NCBI RefSeq assembly: GCF_030406905.1
Contig: NZ_CP129137.1
Span: forward strand, 2,545,001-2,609,000
Direction of reading: 5' to 3'
Source of the DNA: Streptomyces sp. HUAS CB01
GTDB taxonomy: Bacteria; Actinomycetota; Actinomycetes; Streptomycetales; Streptomycetaceae
Length of the DNA stretch: 64,000 nucleotides
The notes under the pieces were generated by a model that was given only the letters and a program-made list of their open reading frames with translations, was not told the DNA's origin and did no database searches. Each line of letters begins with the position of its first letter. The first letter of the stretch is position 1. Below, piece by piece: positions 8,847-16,314 of this stretch. A program made the position numbers and the translations under genes.

Positions 8847-9916
8847 GCGGGGTTCCGGAGTGCGAGGGCGGAGCCGGCCGCGGCCGTCTCGGCGGCGAGG
8901 ACCTCGACGAGCCGGCCGGCGGGGAGGTCGCGGGCCAGGCGGTGGCCCTGGCCGGCCCAGAGGGCCATGGCCTGCGGATCGCCGGCCTTGGCGGCGGCCT
9001 TGCGCAGCCCGGAGGTGAGGTGGTGCACCTCGGGGTAGGCGGCGGGGGCGTACGGCCCGTGCTCGCTCATGAAGCGGTTGACGAGGCCGCGGGCGGGACG
9101 GCCCGAGAACGCCCGCGTCAGCTCGGTCCTGTTGAACAGCGGACTGGTCATGGCCTGCTTGTGCAGCACGTGCGCGCCGGACTCCGGGCAGACGAGGAAG
9201 GCGGTGCCGAGCTGGGCGGCGTCGGCCCCGGCGGCCAGGACGGCGGCGACCTGGCCGCCGCGCATGATGCCGCCGGCCGCGACCATCGGCAGGGGTACGG
9301 TCTCGCGGATCAGCGCGATCAGCGCGAGGAGGCCGGTGCCGCCGCCGTCGTGGGCGGGGTCGTCGCGGTGCGTGCCCTGGTGGCCGCCGGCCTCGACGCC
9401 CTGCACGCAGAGGGCGTCGGCGCCCGCGTTCTGGGCGGCCAGCGCCTCCTCGGGCGTGGTGACGGTGACGACCGTGAGCGTCCCGGCGCGCTTCAGCTGG
9501 GTGACGGCGGCGGGGGTGGGGCAGCCGAAGGTGAAGGACACCAGCGGGACGGGGTCGTCCCGGAGGATGGCCAGCTTGGCCTCGTATCCGTCGTCCCGGC
9601 CGGAGTCGGGGTCCCCGAGCGGCGTGTCGTACCAGTCGGCCTCGCCGGCGAGCTGGTGCCGGTAGACGTCGACCGCCGCGGCGTCGGCGTAGGCGGGCTG
9701 CGGCATGAAGAGGTTCACGCCGAAGGGGCGCCCGGTGAGACCGCGGAGCTGTTTGATCTCCTGGTACATCCCGTCCGCGGTCTTGTACCCGGCGGCGAGG
9801 AACCCGAGCCCGCCGGCCTCGGACACGGCCGCGGCGAGTTCCGGACAGGAAGCGCCACCCGCCATGGGGGCCTGCACGATCGGGTAACGGCAGAGATCGG
9901 TCAGCGCGGAGGACAT
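8843..9916 (-). CDS. nitronate monooxygenase-family flavoprotein
   Basis: A 357-residue FMN-dependent TIM-barrel protein. It begins with the typical IVQAPMAGG strand, has GFLAAGYK and PFGVNLFMP, and the phosphate-binding segment GVEAGGHQG with the family His. Members oxidise nitronates; some act as enoyl reductases instead, so the exact substrate is uncertain. It is the first gene of a two-gene unit with rsmE. Upstream towards dnaJ are about 214 bp without a gene. Confidence 0.85.
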   Translation of the reverse strand: MSSALTDLCRYPIVQAPMAGGASCPELAAAVSEAGGLGFLAAGYKTADGMYQEIKQLRGLTGRPFGVNLFMPQPAYADAAAVDVYRHQLAGEADWYDTPLGDPDSGRDDGYEAKLAILRDDPVPLVSFTFGCPTPAAVTQLKRAGTLTVVTVTTPEEALAAQNAGADALCVQGVEAGGHQGTHRDDPAHDGGGTGLLALIALIRETVPLPMVAAGGIMRGGQVAAVLAAGADAAQLGTAFLVCPESGAHVLHKQAMTSPLFNRTELTRAFSGRPARGLVNRFMSEHGPYAPAAYPEVHHLTSGLRKAAAKAGDPQAMALWAGQGHRLARDLPAGRLVEVLAAETAAAGSALALRNPA

Positions 9917-10130
9917 GCCCGCATGGTGCCACGTCCGGCCCCCACGTCCGAATCCCGGCCTCCGGCCCTCCTCAGGTTCCCCCCGGCGCGCCCGCGGCAG
10001 GCCGTGAGGAGGCGCGAGCGGGGCCCGGCCCGTCGGGCCACGGCCCCGCCCCGGTCGGGGTCGGCCTCACACCACCCGGTTCCCCGGGCGGGACACTGCC
10101 GACCGGGGGACGGTGCGCCGTGCGCCCCGC

Positions 10131-11267
10131 TCACCTGCCGTTGAACGCGTCCTTGAGACGGGAGAACAGCCCCTGCTGCCCCGGCTGGAACTGGCCCGTC
10201 GGCCGCTCCTCGCCGCGCAGCTTCGCCAGCTCGCGCAGCAGGCGCTCCTGCTCCGGGTCGAGCTTCGAGGGGGTCTGCACCTCGACGTGGACGATCAGGT
10301 CGCCGCGTCCTCCGCCACGCAGGTGGGTGACACCGCGGCCGTGCAGCGGGATCGACTGGCCGGACTGGGTGCCCGGGCGGATGTCGACCTCCTCCATGCC
10401 GTCGAGCGTCTCCAGCGGCACCTTCGTGCCGAGCGCGCCCGCGGTCATGGGAATCGTCACCGTGCAGTGCAGATCGTCGCCGCGGCGTTGGAACACCGGG
10501 TGGGGCAGCTCGTGGATCTCGACGTACAGATCGCCGGCCGGGCCGCCGCCCGGGCCGACCTCGCCCTCGCCGGCGAGCTGGATGCGGGTGCCGTTGTCGA
10601 CACCGGCGGGGATCTTCACGGTCAGGGTGCGGCGCGACCGGACCCGGCCGTCGCCCGCGCACTCCGGGCACGGGGTCGGGACGACGGTGCCGAAGCCCTG
10701 GCACTGGGGGCACGGCCGCGAGGTCATGACCTGACCCAGGAAGGACCGGGTGACCTGCGACACCTCACCGCGGCCGCGGCACATGTCGCACGTCTGCGCC
10801 GAGGTTCCGGGCGCGGCGCCCTCGCCCGAGCAGGTCGTGCACACGACGGCCGTGTCGACCTGGATGTCCTTCGTCGTGCCGAAGGCCGCCTCGTTGAGTT
10901 CGACCTCCAGCCTGATCATCGCGTCCTGGCCGCGACGCGTCCGCGACCGCGGCCCGCGCTGGGACGCGGTCCCGAAGAACGCGTCCATGATGTCGGAGAA
11001 GTTGCCGAAGCCACCGGCGCCGAAGCCGCCCGCGCCACCGCCGCCGGCGGCGGACAGCGGGTCCCCGCCGAGGTCGTAGACCTGCTTCTTCTGCGGGTCC
11101 GACAGCACCTCGTACGCGGCGTTGATCTCCTTGAAGCGCTCCTGCGTCTTCGGGTCCGGATTCACGTCCGGGTGGAGCTCCCGCGCGAGCCGCCGGAAGG
11201 CCTTCTTGATCTCGTCCTGCGATGCGTCGCGGCGTACGCCCAGTACGGCGTAGTAGTCCGTGGCCAC
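10131..11267 (-). CDS. dnaJ: DnaJ co-chaperone (second, hrcA-linked copy)
   Basis: A 378-residue full-length type I DnaJ: J domain with HPD at 32-34, a Gly/Phe-rich linker (GGAGGFGAGGFG), four CxxCxGxG zinc repeats (CTTCSGEG, CDMCRGRG, CPQCQGFG, CPECAGDG), and the C-terminal substrate-binding domain. It stimulates DnaK. The GTG start at 11267 abuts the hrcA stop directly (TAA then GTG), so it is translated from the hrcA message and controlled by the CIRCE operator upstream. Streptomyces usually have another dnaJ in the dnaK operon. Confidence 0.95.
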   Translation of the reverse strand: MATDYYAVLGVRRDASQDEIKKAFRRLARELHPDVNPDPKTQERFKEINAAYEVLSDPQKKQVYDLGGDPLSAAGGGGAGGFGAGGFGNFSDIMDAFFGTASQRGPRSRTRRGQDAMIRLEVELNEAAFGTTKDIQVDTAVVCTTCSGEGAAPGTSAQTCDMCRGRGEVSQVTRSFLGQVMTSRPCPQCQGFGTVVPTPCPECAGDGRVRSRRTLTVKIPAGVDNGTRIQLAGEGEVGPGGGPAGDLYVEIHELPHPVFQRRGDDLHCTVTIPMTAGALGTKVPLETLDGMEEVDIRPGTQSGQSIPLHGRGVTHLRGGGRGDLIVHVEVQTPSKLDPEQERLLRELAKLRGEERPTGQFQPGQQGLFSRLKDAFNGR

Positions 11268-12284
11268 TTACGACTCCGCCAGGATCTGTCCGACGTAACG
11301 TGCCACTGCGCGTACCGCTCCCATCGTTCCGGGGTAGTCCATGCGGGTCGGTCCGACCACGCCGAGTTTGGCGACTGCCTCGTCGCCCGAACCGTAGCCG
11401 ACCGCGACGACGGATGTGGAAGTGAGTCCCTCATGGAGGTTCTCGTGCCCGATCCGTACGGTCATGCCCGAGTCCTTGGCCTCACCGAGCAGCTTCAGCA
11501 GCACGACCTGCTCCTCCAGCGCCTCCAGCACGGGCCGGATGGTGAGGGGGAAGTCGTGCGCGAAACGCGTCAGATTGGCGGTGCCGCCGATCATCAGCCG
11601 TTCCTCGGTGTCCTCGACCAGTGTCTCGAGGAGGGTCGAGAGCACCGTCGAGACCGTGGCGCGGTCCTCCAGGTCGAAGGACTCCGGGAGATCCTGCACC
11701 AGTTGCGGCACGTCCGTGAACCGCCGTCCGACGACACGGCTGTTGAGCCGGGCCCGCAGATCTGCGAGCGAGGTGTCGGAGAACGGCGCGGGGCAGTCGA
11801 CGTGCCGCTGCTCGACCCGCCCCGTGTCCGTGATCAGCACCAGCATCAGCCGTGCCGGGGCGAGCGCCAGCAGCTCCACGTGCCGCACGGTGGAGCGGGT
11901 CAGCGACGGGTACTGCACGACGGCGACCTGCCGGGTCAGCTGCGCCAGCAGCCGCACCGTACGGGCGACGACGTCGTCGAGGTCGACGGCGCCCTCGAGG
12001 AAGTTCTGGATCGCCCGGCGCTCGGGCGACGACAGCGGCTTGACCCCCGCGAGCCTGTCCACGAACAGGCGGTAGCCCTTGTCCGTGGGGATGCGGCCGG
12101 CACTGGTGTGGGGCTGGGCGATGTAGCCCTCCTCCTCCAGCACGGCCATGTCGTTGCGCACCGTCGCCGGCGAGACACCGAGCCGGTGCCGCTCGGTGAG
12201 CGCCTTGGAACCCACGGGCTCCTCGGTGCCCACGTAGTCCTGGACGATGGCGCGCAGCACCTCGAGTCTGCGTTCGCTGAGCAT
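11268..12284 (-). CDS. hrcA: heat-inducible transcription repressor HrcA
   Basis: A 338-residue repressor. The N-terminal winged helix is seen in [16 protein letters not shown] and [19 protein letters not shown], followed by the family [14 protein letters not shown] signature. HrcA binds CIRCE inverted repeats and loses binding on heat shock. The ATG at 12284 has GGAGG 8 bases upstream. The CIRCE element at 12331-12357 lies just ahead of it, so the operon is autoregulated. Confidence 0.96.
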   Translation of the reverse strand: MLSERRLEVLRAIVQDYVGTEEPVGSKALTERHRLGVSPATVRNDMAVLEEEGYIAQPHTSAGRIPTDKGYRLFVDRLAGVKPLSSPERRAIQNFLEGAVDLDDVVARTVRLLAQLTRQVAVVQYPSLTRSTVRHVELLALAPARLMLVLITDTGRVEQRHVDCPAPFSDTSLADLRARLNSRVVGRRFTDVPQLVQDLPESFDLEDRATVSTVLSTLLETLVEDTEERLMIGGTANLTRFAHDFPLTIRPVLEALEEQVVLLKLLGEAKDSGMTVRIGHENLHEGLTSTSVVAVGYGSGDEAVAKLGVVGPTRMDYPGTMGAVRAVARYVGQILAES

Positions 12285-12330
12285 GGCGCACACCTCCAGC
12301 TGTGGTTCTTCGGCGGTCCTTCGGCCCTGT

Positions 12331-12357
12331 CTGGCACTCGGCCTCGCTGAGTGCCAG
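12331..12357. promoter_or_regulatory. CIRCE operator (HrcA binding site)
   Basis: A perfect inverted repeat CTGGCACTC, 9-base spacer, GAGTGCCAG. It is the actinobacterial form of CIRCE, 47 bp upstream of hrcA, and should mediate heat induction of hrcA-dnaJ. Confidence 0.95.
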
Positions 12358-12460
12358 TTTTCCCCGGCCCAGTGTACGGCCGGGAGGTACGTCCCTAGCA
12401 AGGGCGGCCGGACACCCTACCCCGTCGCGACGAGCCATGACGCCGCTGGTCGCTCCGGGA

Positions 12461-12472
12461 TAGCGTCGCCGT
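12461..12472 (+). promoter_or_regulatory. candidate -10 box for a leaderless mRNA
   Basis: TAGCGT at 12461-12466 is followed by 6 bases and then the ATG at 12473. This places the expected transcription start at or next to the start codon. No Shine-Dalgarno sequence is present. Confidence 0.55.
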
Positions 12473-13195
12473 ATGGACGTCCGTTGGGAAGACTTCGGCT
12501 GGGAGCGGCTCGCCGGCGGCGTCGGGCGGCGCCGCCTGCCCGTCTGGGACGCCACGGTGGGCCTGGTGGCCGGTGGGAGCGCGGTGCTCCTGTACGACAC
12601 GGGCTCGACGCTCCGCGAGGGGGAGGAGCTCAGGACCCAGGCCGAGTCCCTCCTCGGCGGTCGGCGTGTGACGCATATCGCGCTCAGCCATCCCCATTTC
12701 GACCATGTCCTGGGGACGGCGGCGTTCCCGGGGGCCGAGGTGTACGGGGCGGTGGGCGTCGACAGCCTCCTGCTGCGGGACCGGGCCGTGCTGCGCGACG
12801 ACGCGATCCGCCACGGAGTGCCGCCGGAGGACGCGGCGCGGGCCGCCGACGCCCTGGTCGTCCCTCGGCACGTCGTCTCGGGCGAGTGGACGCTCGACCT
12901 CGGCGGCCGCCAGGTGATGCTGGCGAACGTCGGCCCGGGTCACAGCCGTCACGACCTGGTGCTGCTGGTTCCCGGTGACCGCGAGATCGTCTTCTGCGGC
13001 GACCTGGTGGAGGAGTCGGGCGACCCGCAGGCCGGTCCGGACGCCCTCCCGTCCCGCTGGCCGGCGGCGCTGGACCGGCTGCTCGCCCTGGGCGGGGAGG
13101 ACGCGGTGTACGTACCGGGGCACGGGGCGGCGGTGGACGCCGCTTTCGTACGCGCCCAACGCGATGAACTGGCCCGGCGGTTCGGGGTGTCGTAG
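12473..13195 (+). CDS. MBL-fold metallo-hydrolase
   Basis: A 240-residue metallo-beta-lactamase-fold protein. The metal site is seen as HPHFDH (73-78), then GPGHSRHD, CGDLVEE and a C-terminal VPGHGAAV, so all usual ligand positions are filled. The substrate is unknown. It is followed 10 bp later by the DUF3097 gene. The ATG at 12473 has no ribosome site but sits 6 bases after TAGCGT, which fits a leaderless transcript. It is divergent from hrcA. Confidence 0.85.
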   Translation: MDVRWEDFGWERLAGGVGRRRLPVWDATVGLVAGGSAVLLYDTGSTLREGEELRTQAESLLGGRRVTHIALSHPHFDHVLGTAAFPGAEVYGAVGVDSLLLRDRAVLRDDAIRHGVPPEDAARAADALVVPRHVVSGEWTLDLGGRQVMLANVGPGHSRHDLVLLVPGDREIVFCGDLVEESGDPQAGPDALPSRWPAALDRLLALGGEDAVYVPGHGAAVDAAFVRAQRDELARRFGVS

Positions 13196-13205
13196 CGTCT
13201 GACGG
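13193..13205 (+). promoter_or_regulatory. candidate -10 box overlapping a stop codon
   Basis: TAGCGT at 13193-13198 uses the TAG stop of the upstream gene as its first bases and ends 7 bases before the ATG at 13206. It could give the DUF3097 gene its own leaderless transcript in addition to read-through. Confidence 0.4.
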
Positions 13206-14006
13206 ATGCGCAGCTACAGCCCCGATCTGACGCCCCCGTGGAAGCGGTCCGCTCCCGTGCCGGAGGTTCCCGCCGAGCCCGACCTGGTGGTCGAGGAGGT
13301 CTCCACGGGCTTCTGCGGTGCGGTGATCCGGTGCGAGGCGGGGACGGTGACGCTGGAGGACCGCTTCGGCAAGCACCGGGTCTTCCCGCTGGAGCCGCGG
13401 GGCTTCCTGCTGGAGGGCAGGCCGGTGACGCTCGTCCGGCCGTCGTCCGGGGCGCCGGCGCGGCCCACCCGCACGGCCTCCGGGTCGGTCGCGGTGCCGG
13501 GCGCCCGCGCCCGGGTCGCCCGCGCGGGCCGCATCTATGTGGAGGGGCGGCACGACGCGGAACTGGTGGAGAAGGTCTGGGGCGACGACCTGCGCATCGA
13601 GGGCGTGGTCGTCGAGTACCTGGAGGGCGTCGACGACCTGCCCGCCGTCGTCGCCGAGTTCGCCCCGGCCGCCGATGCGCGGCTGGGCGTCCTCGTGGAC
13701 CATCTGGTGCCGGGTTCCAAGGAGTCCCGCATCGCGGAGTCGGTGACGGACCCGCACGTCCTGGTGGTCGGTCACCCCTACATCGACGTGTGGGAGGCCG
13801 TGAAACCGTCCTCGCTGGGCATCCCCGCCTGGCCGTCGGTGCCGCGGGGGCAGGACTGGAAGACGGGCGTCTGCCGGGCGCTCGGCTGGCCGCCGAACAC
13901 GGGGGCGGCCTGGCAGCACATCCTGTCCCGGGTGAACACCTACAAGGACCTGGAACCGGCGCTGCTGGGGCGGGTCGAGGAACTGATCGACTTCGTGACG
14001 GCCTGA
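13206..14006 (+). CDS. DUF3097 family protein
   Basis: A 266-residue protein with the hallmarks of the actinobacterial DUF3097 family: GAVIRCEAG near the N-terminus, then IYVEGRHDAELVEKVWG, VDHLVPGSKESRIAE and HPYIDVWEAVKP. The segment with EGRHDAEL and VDHLVPGSKE resembles a Toprim-like acidic fold, which is an inference. The biochemical function is unknown. It is downstream of and probably cotranscribed with the metallo-hydrolase. A roughly 1-kb repeat region follows its stop. Confidence 0.85.
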   Translation: MRSYSPDLTPPWKRSAPVPEVPAEPDLVVEEVSTGFCGAVIRCEAGTVTLEDRFGKHRVFPLEPRGFLLEGRPVTLVRPSSGAPARPTRTASGSVAVPGARARVARAGRIYVEGRHDAELVEKVWGDDLRIEGVVVEYLEGVDDLPAVVAEFAPAADARLGVLVDHLVPGSKESRIAESVTDPHVLVVGHPYIDVWEAVKPSSLGIPAWPSVPRGQDWKTGVCRALGWPPNTGAAWQHILSRVNTYKDLEPALLGRVEELIDFVTA

Positions 14007-14990
14007 GCCCGGCGCGGCCCGAACACCGCGGGGCAGCCGAGAGGCAGTGCACGCGCGGCGAGCACGGGCCGGACACGCGCGGCGCCGGCAGGTGCTGGAC
14101 CTCGCGACGGTGCCCGCCCGCGTCCGGACCTCGCGGCATGCGCAGGGCCCGAGCATCGCGGCACAGGCCGCCCCAGGGCCCGCCCCAGGGCCAGGACCGG
14201 GGCCCGGACCGGGGCCCGCCCGCGCCCGAACCCGCAGCACGCCCAGGACCTCGCGGCGCGCAGGGCCTGACACTCGCCGCCCGCGCCCGAACCCGCAGCA
14301 CGCCCAGGACCTCAAACGGCGCGCAGGGCCCGACACTCGCCGCCCGCGCCCGAACCCGCAGCACGCCCAGGACCTCAAACGGCGCGCAGGGCCCGACACT
14401 CGCCGCCCGCGCCCGAACCCGCAGCACGCCCAGGACCTCAAACGGCGCGCAGGGCCCGACACTCGCCGCCCGCGCCCGAACCCGCAGCACGCCCAGGACC
14501 TCAAACGGCGCGCAGGGCCCGAACCACGCAGCACGCACCGCCGGACCAGGGCCCGGACCGGGGTCCGCCCGCGCCTGAACCTCGCCGCATGCGCAGGGGA
14601 GGGCTCGGACCGGGGCCTGCCCGGGCCGGAGGCCTCGCGGCATCCGCACGGCCCGAACCACGCGGCACACGCCACCGGGCCAGGGCGCCGCCCCAGACCG
14701 GCCCGGGCCCGAACCACGCAGCACGCGCAGGACCTCGCGGCGCGCACGGCCTCACGGCGCGCAGGGCCTGACACTCGCCGCCCGCGCACGGCCGAACCAC
14801 GCAGCACGCACCGCCGGGCCAAGGCCCGGACCGGGGTCCGCCCGCGCCTGAACCTCGCCGCACGCGCAGGGCCTCGGCTCGCGGCATGCGCCGGCCCGAG
14901 CCTGGCCGTGAGCCGCCCCTGAGGCGCCCGGACGGGCCCCTCGCCCCCTCCGCCGGGCAGGCAGGAGGCCGTGCCGGGCAAGTGGCCCCG
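14007..14990. repeat. 1-kb intergenic region built from related short repeats
   Basis: Between the convergent DUF3097 and hemW genes lie 984 bp made largely of recurring words such as GAACCACGCAGCACGC, AGGACCTCGCGGC and GACACTCGCCGCCCGCGC. A 75-80 bp block starting at 14521 recurs, slightly diverged, from 14794. The core is the tandem array listed separately. Several frames stay open because stop codons are rare in such sequence, but there is no ribosome site, no convincing start and no consistent codon bias, so I do not call a gene. Confidence 0.85.
14221..14524. repeat. tandem array of a 63-bp unit, about five copies
   Basis: Copies start at 14221, 14282, 14345, 14408 and 14471. The first is 61 bp and reads ACCTCGCGGCGCGC where the others read ACCTCAAACGGCGCGC. 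The second to fourth are identical over 63 bp, and the fifth matches for about 54 bp and then diverges. Because 63 is a multiple of three, every open frame repeats a 21-residue unit. There are no unique spacers, so this is a VNTR-like minisatellite. Confidence 0.95.
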
Positions 14991-16223
14991 TCAGTCCACC
15001 AGGTCCCGGACCACCGCGTCCGCCAGCAGCCGGCCCCGCAGCGTGAGCACCGCCCGGCCCGCCTCGTACGGCCCGGGCTCCAGCAGGCCGCTCTCCAGGG
15101 CCCGGCGGGACGCGGCGAGGCCCGCCGGCCGGAGCAGGTCCAGCGGGCAGCCCTCGCGCAGCCGCAGTTCCAGCAGCACCCGCTCCACCCGCCGGTCCTC
15201 GTCCGGCAGGACCTCGCGCCCGGCGCCCGGCGAACGGCCCTCCGCCAGCGCCGCCGCGTACGCGCCGGGGTGCTTCACGTTCCACCACCGCACCCCGCCG
15301 ACGTGGCTGTGGGCGCCCGGCCCGGCGCCCCACCAGTCCGCGCCGCGCCAGTACAGCTCGTTGTGCAGGCAGCGCCCGGCCTCCGAACCTGCCCAGTTGG
15401 AGACCTCGTACCAGTCGAAGCCCGCCGCGGCCAGCACCTCGTCCGCGATCAGATACCGGTCCGCGTGCACGTCGTCGTCCGTCATCGGCACCTCGCCGCG
15501 CCGTATCCGGCGGGCCAGCTGCGTGCCCTCCTCCACGATCAGGGCGTACGCGCTCACATGGTCGGGGCCGGCGCCGATCGCCGCGTCGAGCGAGGCGCGC
15601 CAGTCGTCGTCGCTCTCCCCCGGGGTGCCGTAGATGAGGTCGAGGTTCACATGCTCGAAGCCCGCGGCCCGGGCCTCCGCGACACACGCCTCGGGCCGCC
15701 CCGGCGTGTGGGTGCGGTCGAGCACCTTCAGCACGTGCCGCCGGGCGCTCTGCATGCCGAAGGACACCCGGTTGAAGCCGCCGGCCCGCAGTTCCGACAG
15801 GTAGTCCGGGTCCACGGACTCCGGGTTCGCCTCCGTGGTGATCTCCGCGTCCTCGGCCAGGCCGAACTCCTCGCGTACGGCGCCCAGCATCCGGACGAGG
15901 TCGGCGGCGGGGAGCAGTGTGGGCGTGCCGCCACCCACGAAGACGGTCCTGACCGGCCTCGGGTCGTCGCCGAGGACCTTGCGGGCGAGGCGGATCTCCT
16001 CGACGAGCGTGTCCGCGTAGTTGTCGCGGGAGGCCAGCACGCCGCCGGTGCCGCGCAGCTCGCTCGCCGTGTACGTGTTGAAGTCGCAGTAGCCGCAGCG
16101 CGTGGCGCAGTACGGGACGTGCAGATAGAACCCGAGGGGCCGGTCGCCCGCGCCCGTGAGGGCGTGCGGGGGCAGCGCCCCGTCGACGGGCATGGGCTCA
16201 CCATCAGGCAGTGCGGAAGGCAT
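14991..16223 (-). CDS. hemW: radical-SAM heme chaperone HemW (coproporphyrinogen oxidase-like)
   Basis: A 410-residue radical-SAM protein with the cluster motif Cys39-x3-Cys43-x2-Cys46 (YCATRCGYC), FVGGGTPTLL, and the HNELYW motif found in HemW but not in true HemN. It is thought to bind heme and insert it into respiratory enzymes. The name coproporphyrinogen III oxidase is a common misannotation. The ATG at 16223 gives the family MPSALPDGEP start. A strong hairpin directly upstream (16238-16284) separates it from the SpoIIE phosphatase gene. Confidence 0.9.
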   Translation of the reverse strand: MPSALPDGEPMPVDGALPPHALTGAGDRPLGFYLHVPYCATRCGYCDFNTYTASELRGTGGVLASRDNYADTLVEEIRLARKVLGDDPRPVRTVFVGGGTPTLLPAADLVRMLGAVREEFGLAEDAEITTEANPESVDPDYLSELRAGGFNRVSFGMQSARRHVLKVLDRTHTPGRPEACVAEARAAGFEHVNLDLIYGTPGESDDDWRASLDAAIGAGPDHVSAYALIVEEGTQLARRIRRGEVPMTDDDVHADRYLIADEVLAAAGFDWYEVSNWAGSEAGRCLHNELYWRGADWWGAGPGAHSHVGGVRWWNVKHPGAYAAALAEGRSPGAGREVLPDEDRRVERVLLELRLREGCPLDLLRPAGLAASRRALESGLLEPGPYEAGRAVLTLRGRLLADAVVRDLVD

Positions 16224-16237
16224 GCATCCCATTGTCC

Positions 16238-16284
16238 GGTACGCGCGGGGTGTCCCGGCCACGGCCGGGCACCCCGCGCGTACC
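16238..16284 (-). terminator. long stem-loop terminator after the SpoIIE phosphatase gene
   Basis: Arms of 22-23 bases (GGTACGCGCGGGGTG at one end, matching CACCCCGCGCGTACC at the other) close over a 2-base gap with one bulge. The hairpin lies 29 bp after the phosphatase stop and 15 bp before the hemW start, so it should separate the two units. Confidence 0.75.
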
Positions 16285-16293
16285 GCCCCGCGC

Positions 16294-16314
16294 GACCGGC
16301 CCGTCGGGCCGGTC
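16294..16314 (-). terminator. short stem-loop at the SpoIIE phosphatase stop codon
   Basis: A perfect 9-bp stem (GACCGGCCC, 3-base loop GTC, GGGCCGGTC) overlaps the stop codon of the phosphatase gene, just ahead of the larger hairpin. It may add to termination or protect the 3' end. Confidence 0.5.

Noticed and set aside
8115..9932. A single 605-residue fusion protein of nitronate monooxygenase region and RsmE
   Set aside because: The upstream part is in the wrong frame for the oxygenase. RsmE has its own GTG start in a GTGA overlap.
14221..14524. CRISPR array
   Set aside because: The repeats are directly tandem without unique spacers, no palindromic repeat of 25-40 bp is seen, and no cas gene is present.
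14047..14922. A plus-strand protein with 21-residue repeats in the convergent gap
   Set aside because: No start signal or homologous motif; base composition by codon position is similar in more than one frame, so coding is not supported.
12684..14981. A 765-codon minus-strand frame across DUF3097 and the repeat region
   Set aside because: It is antisense to two well-supported genes, has no ribosome site, and stays open only because stop codons are rare in this G+C-rich repeat sequence.
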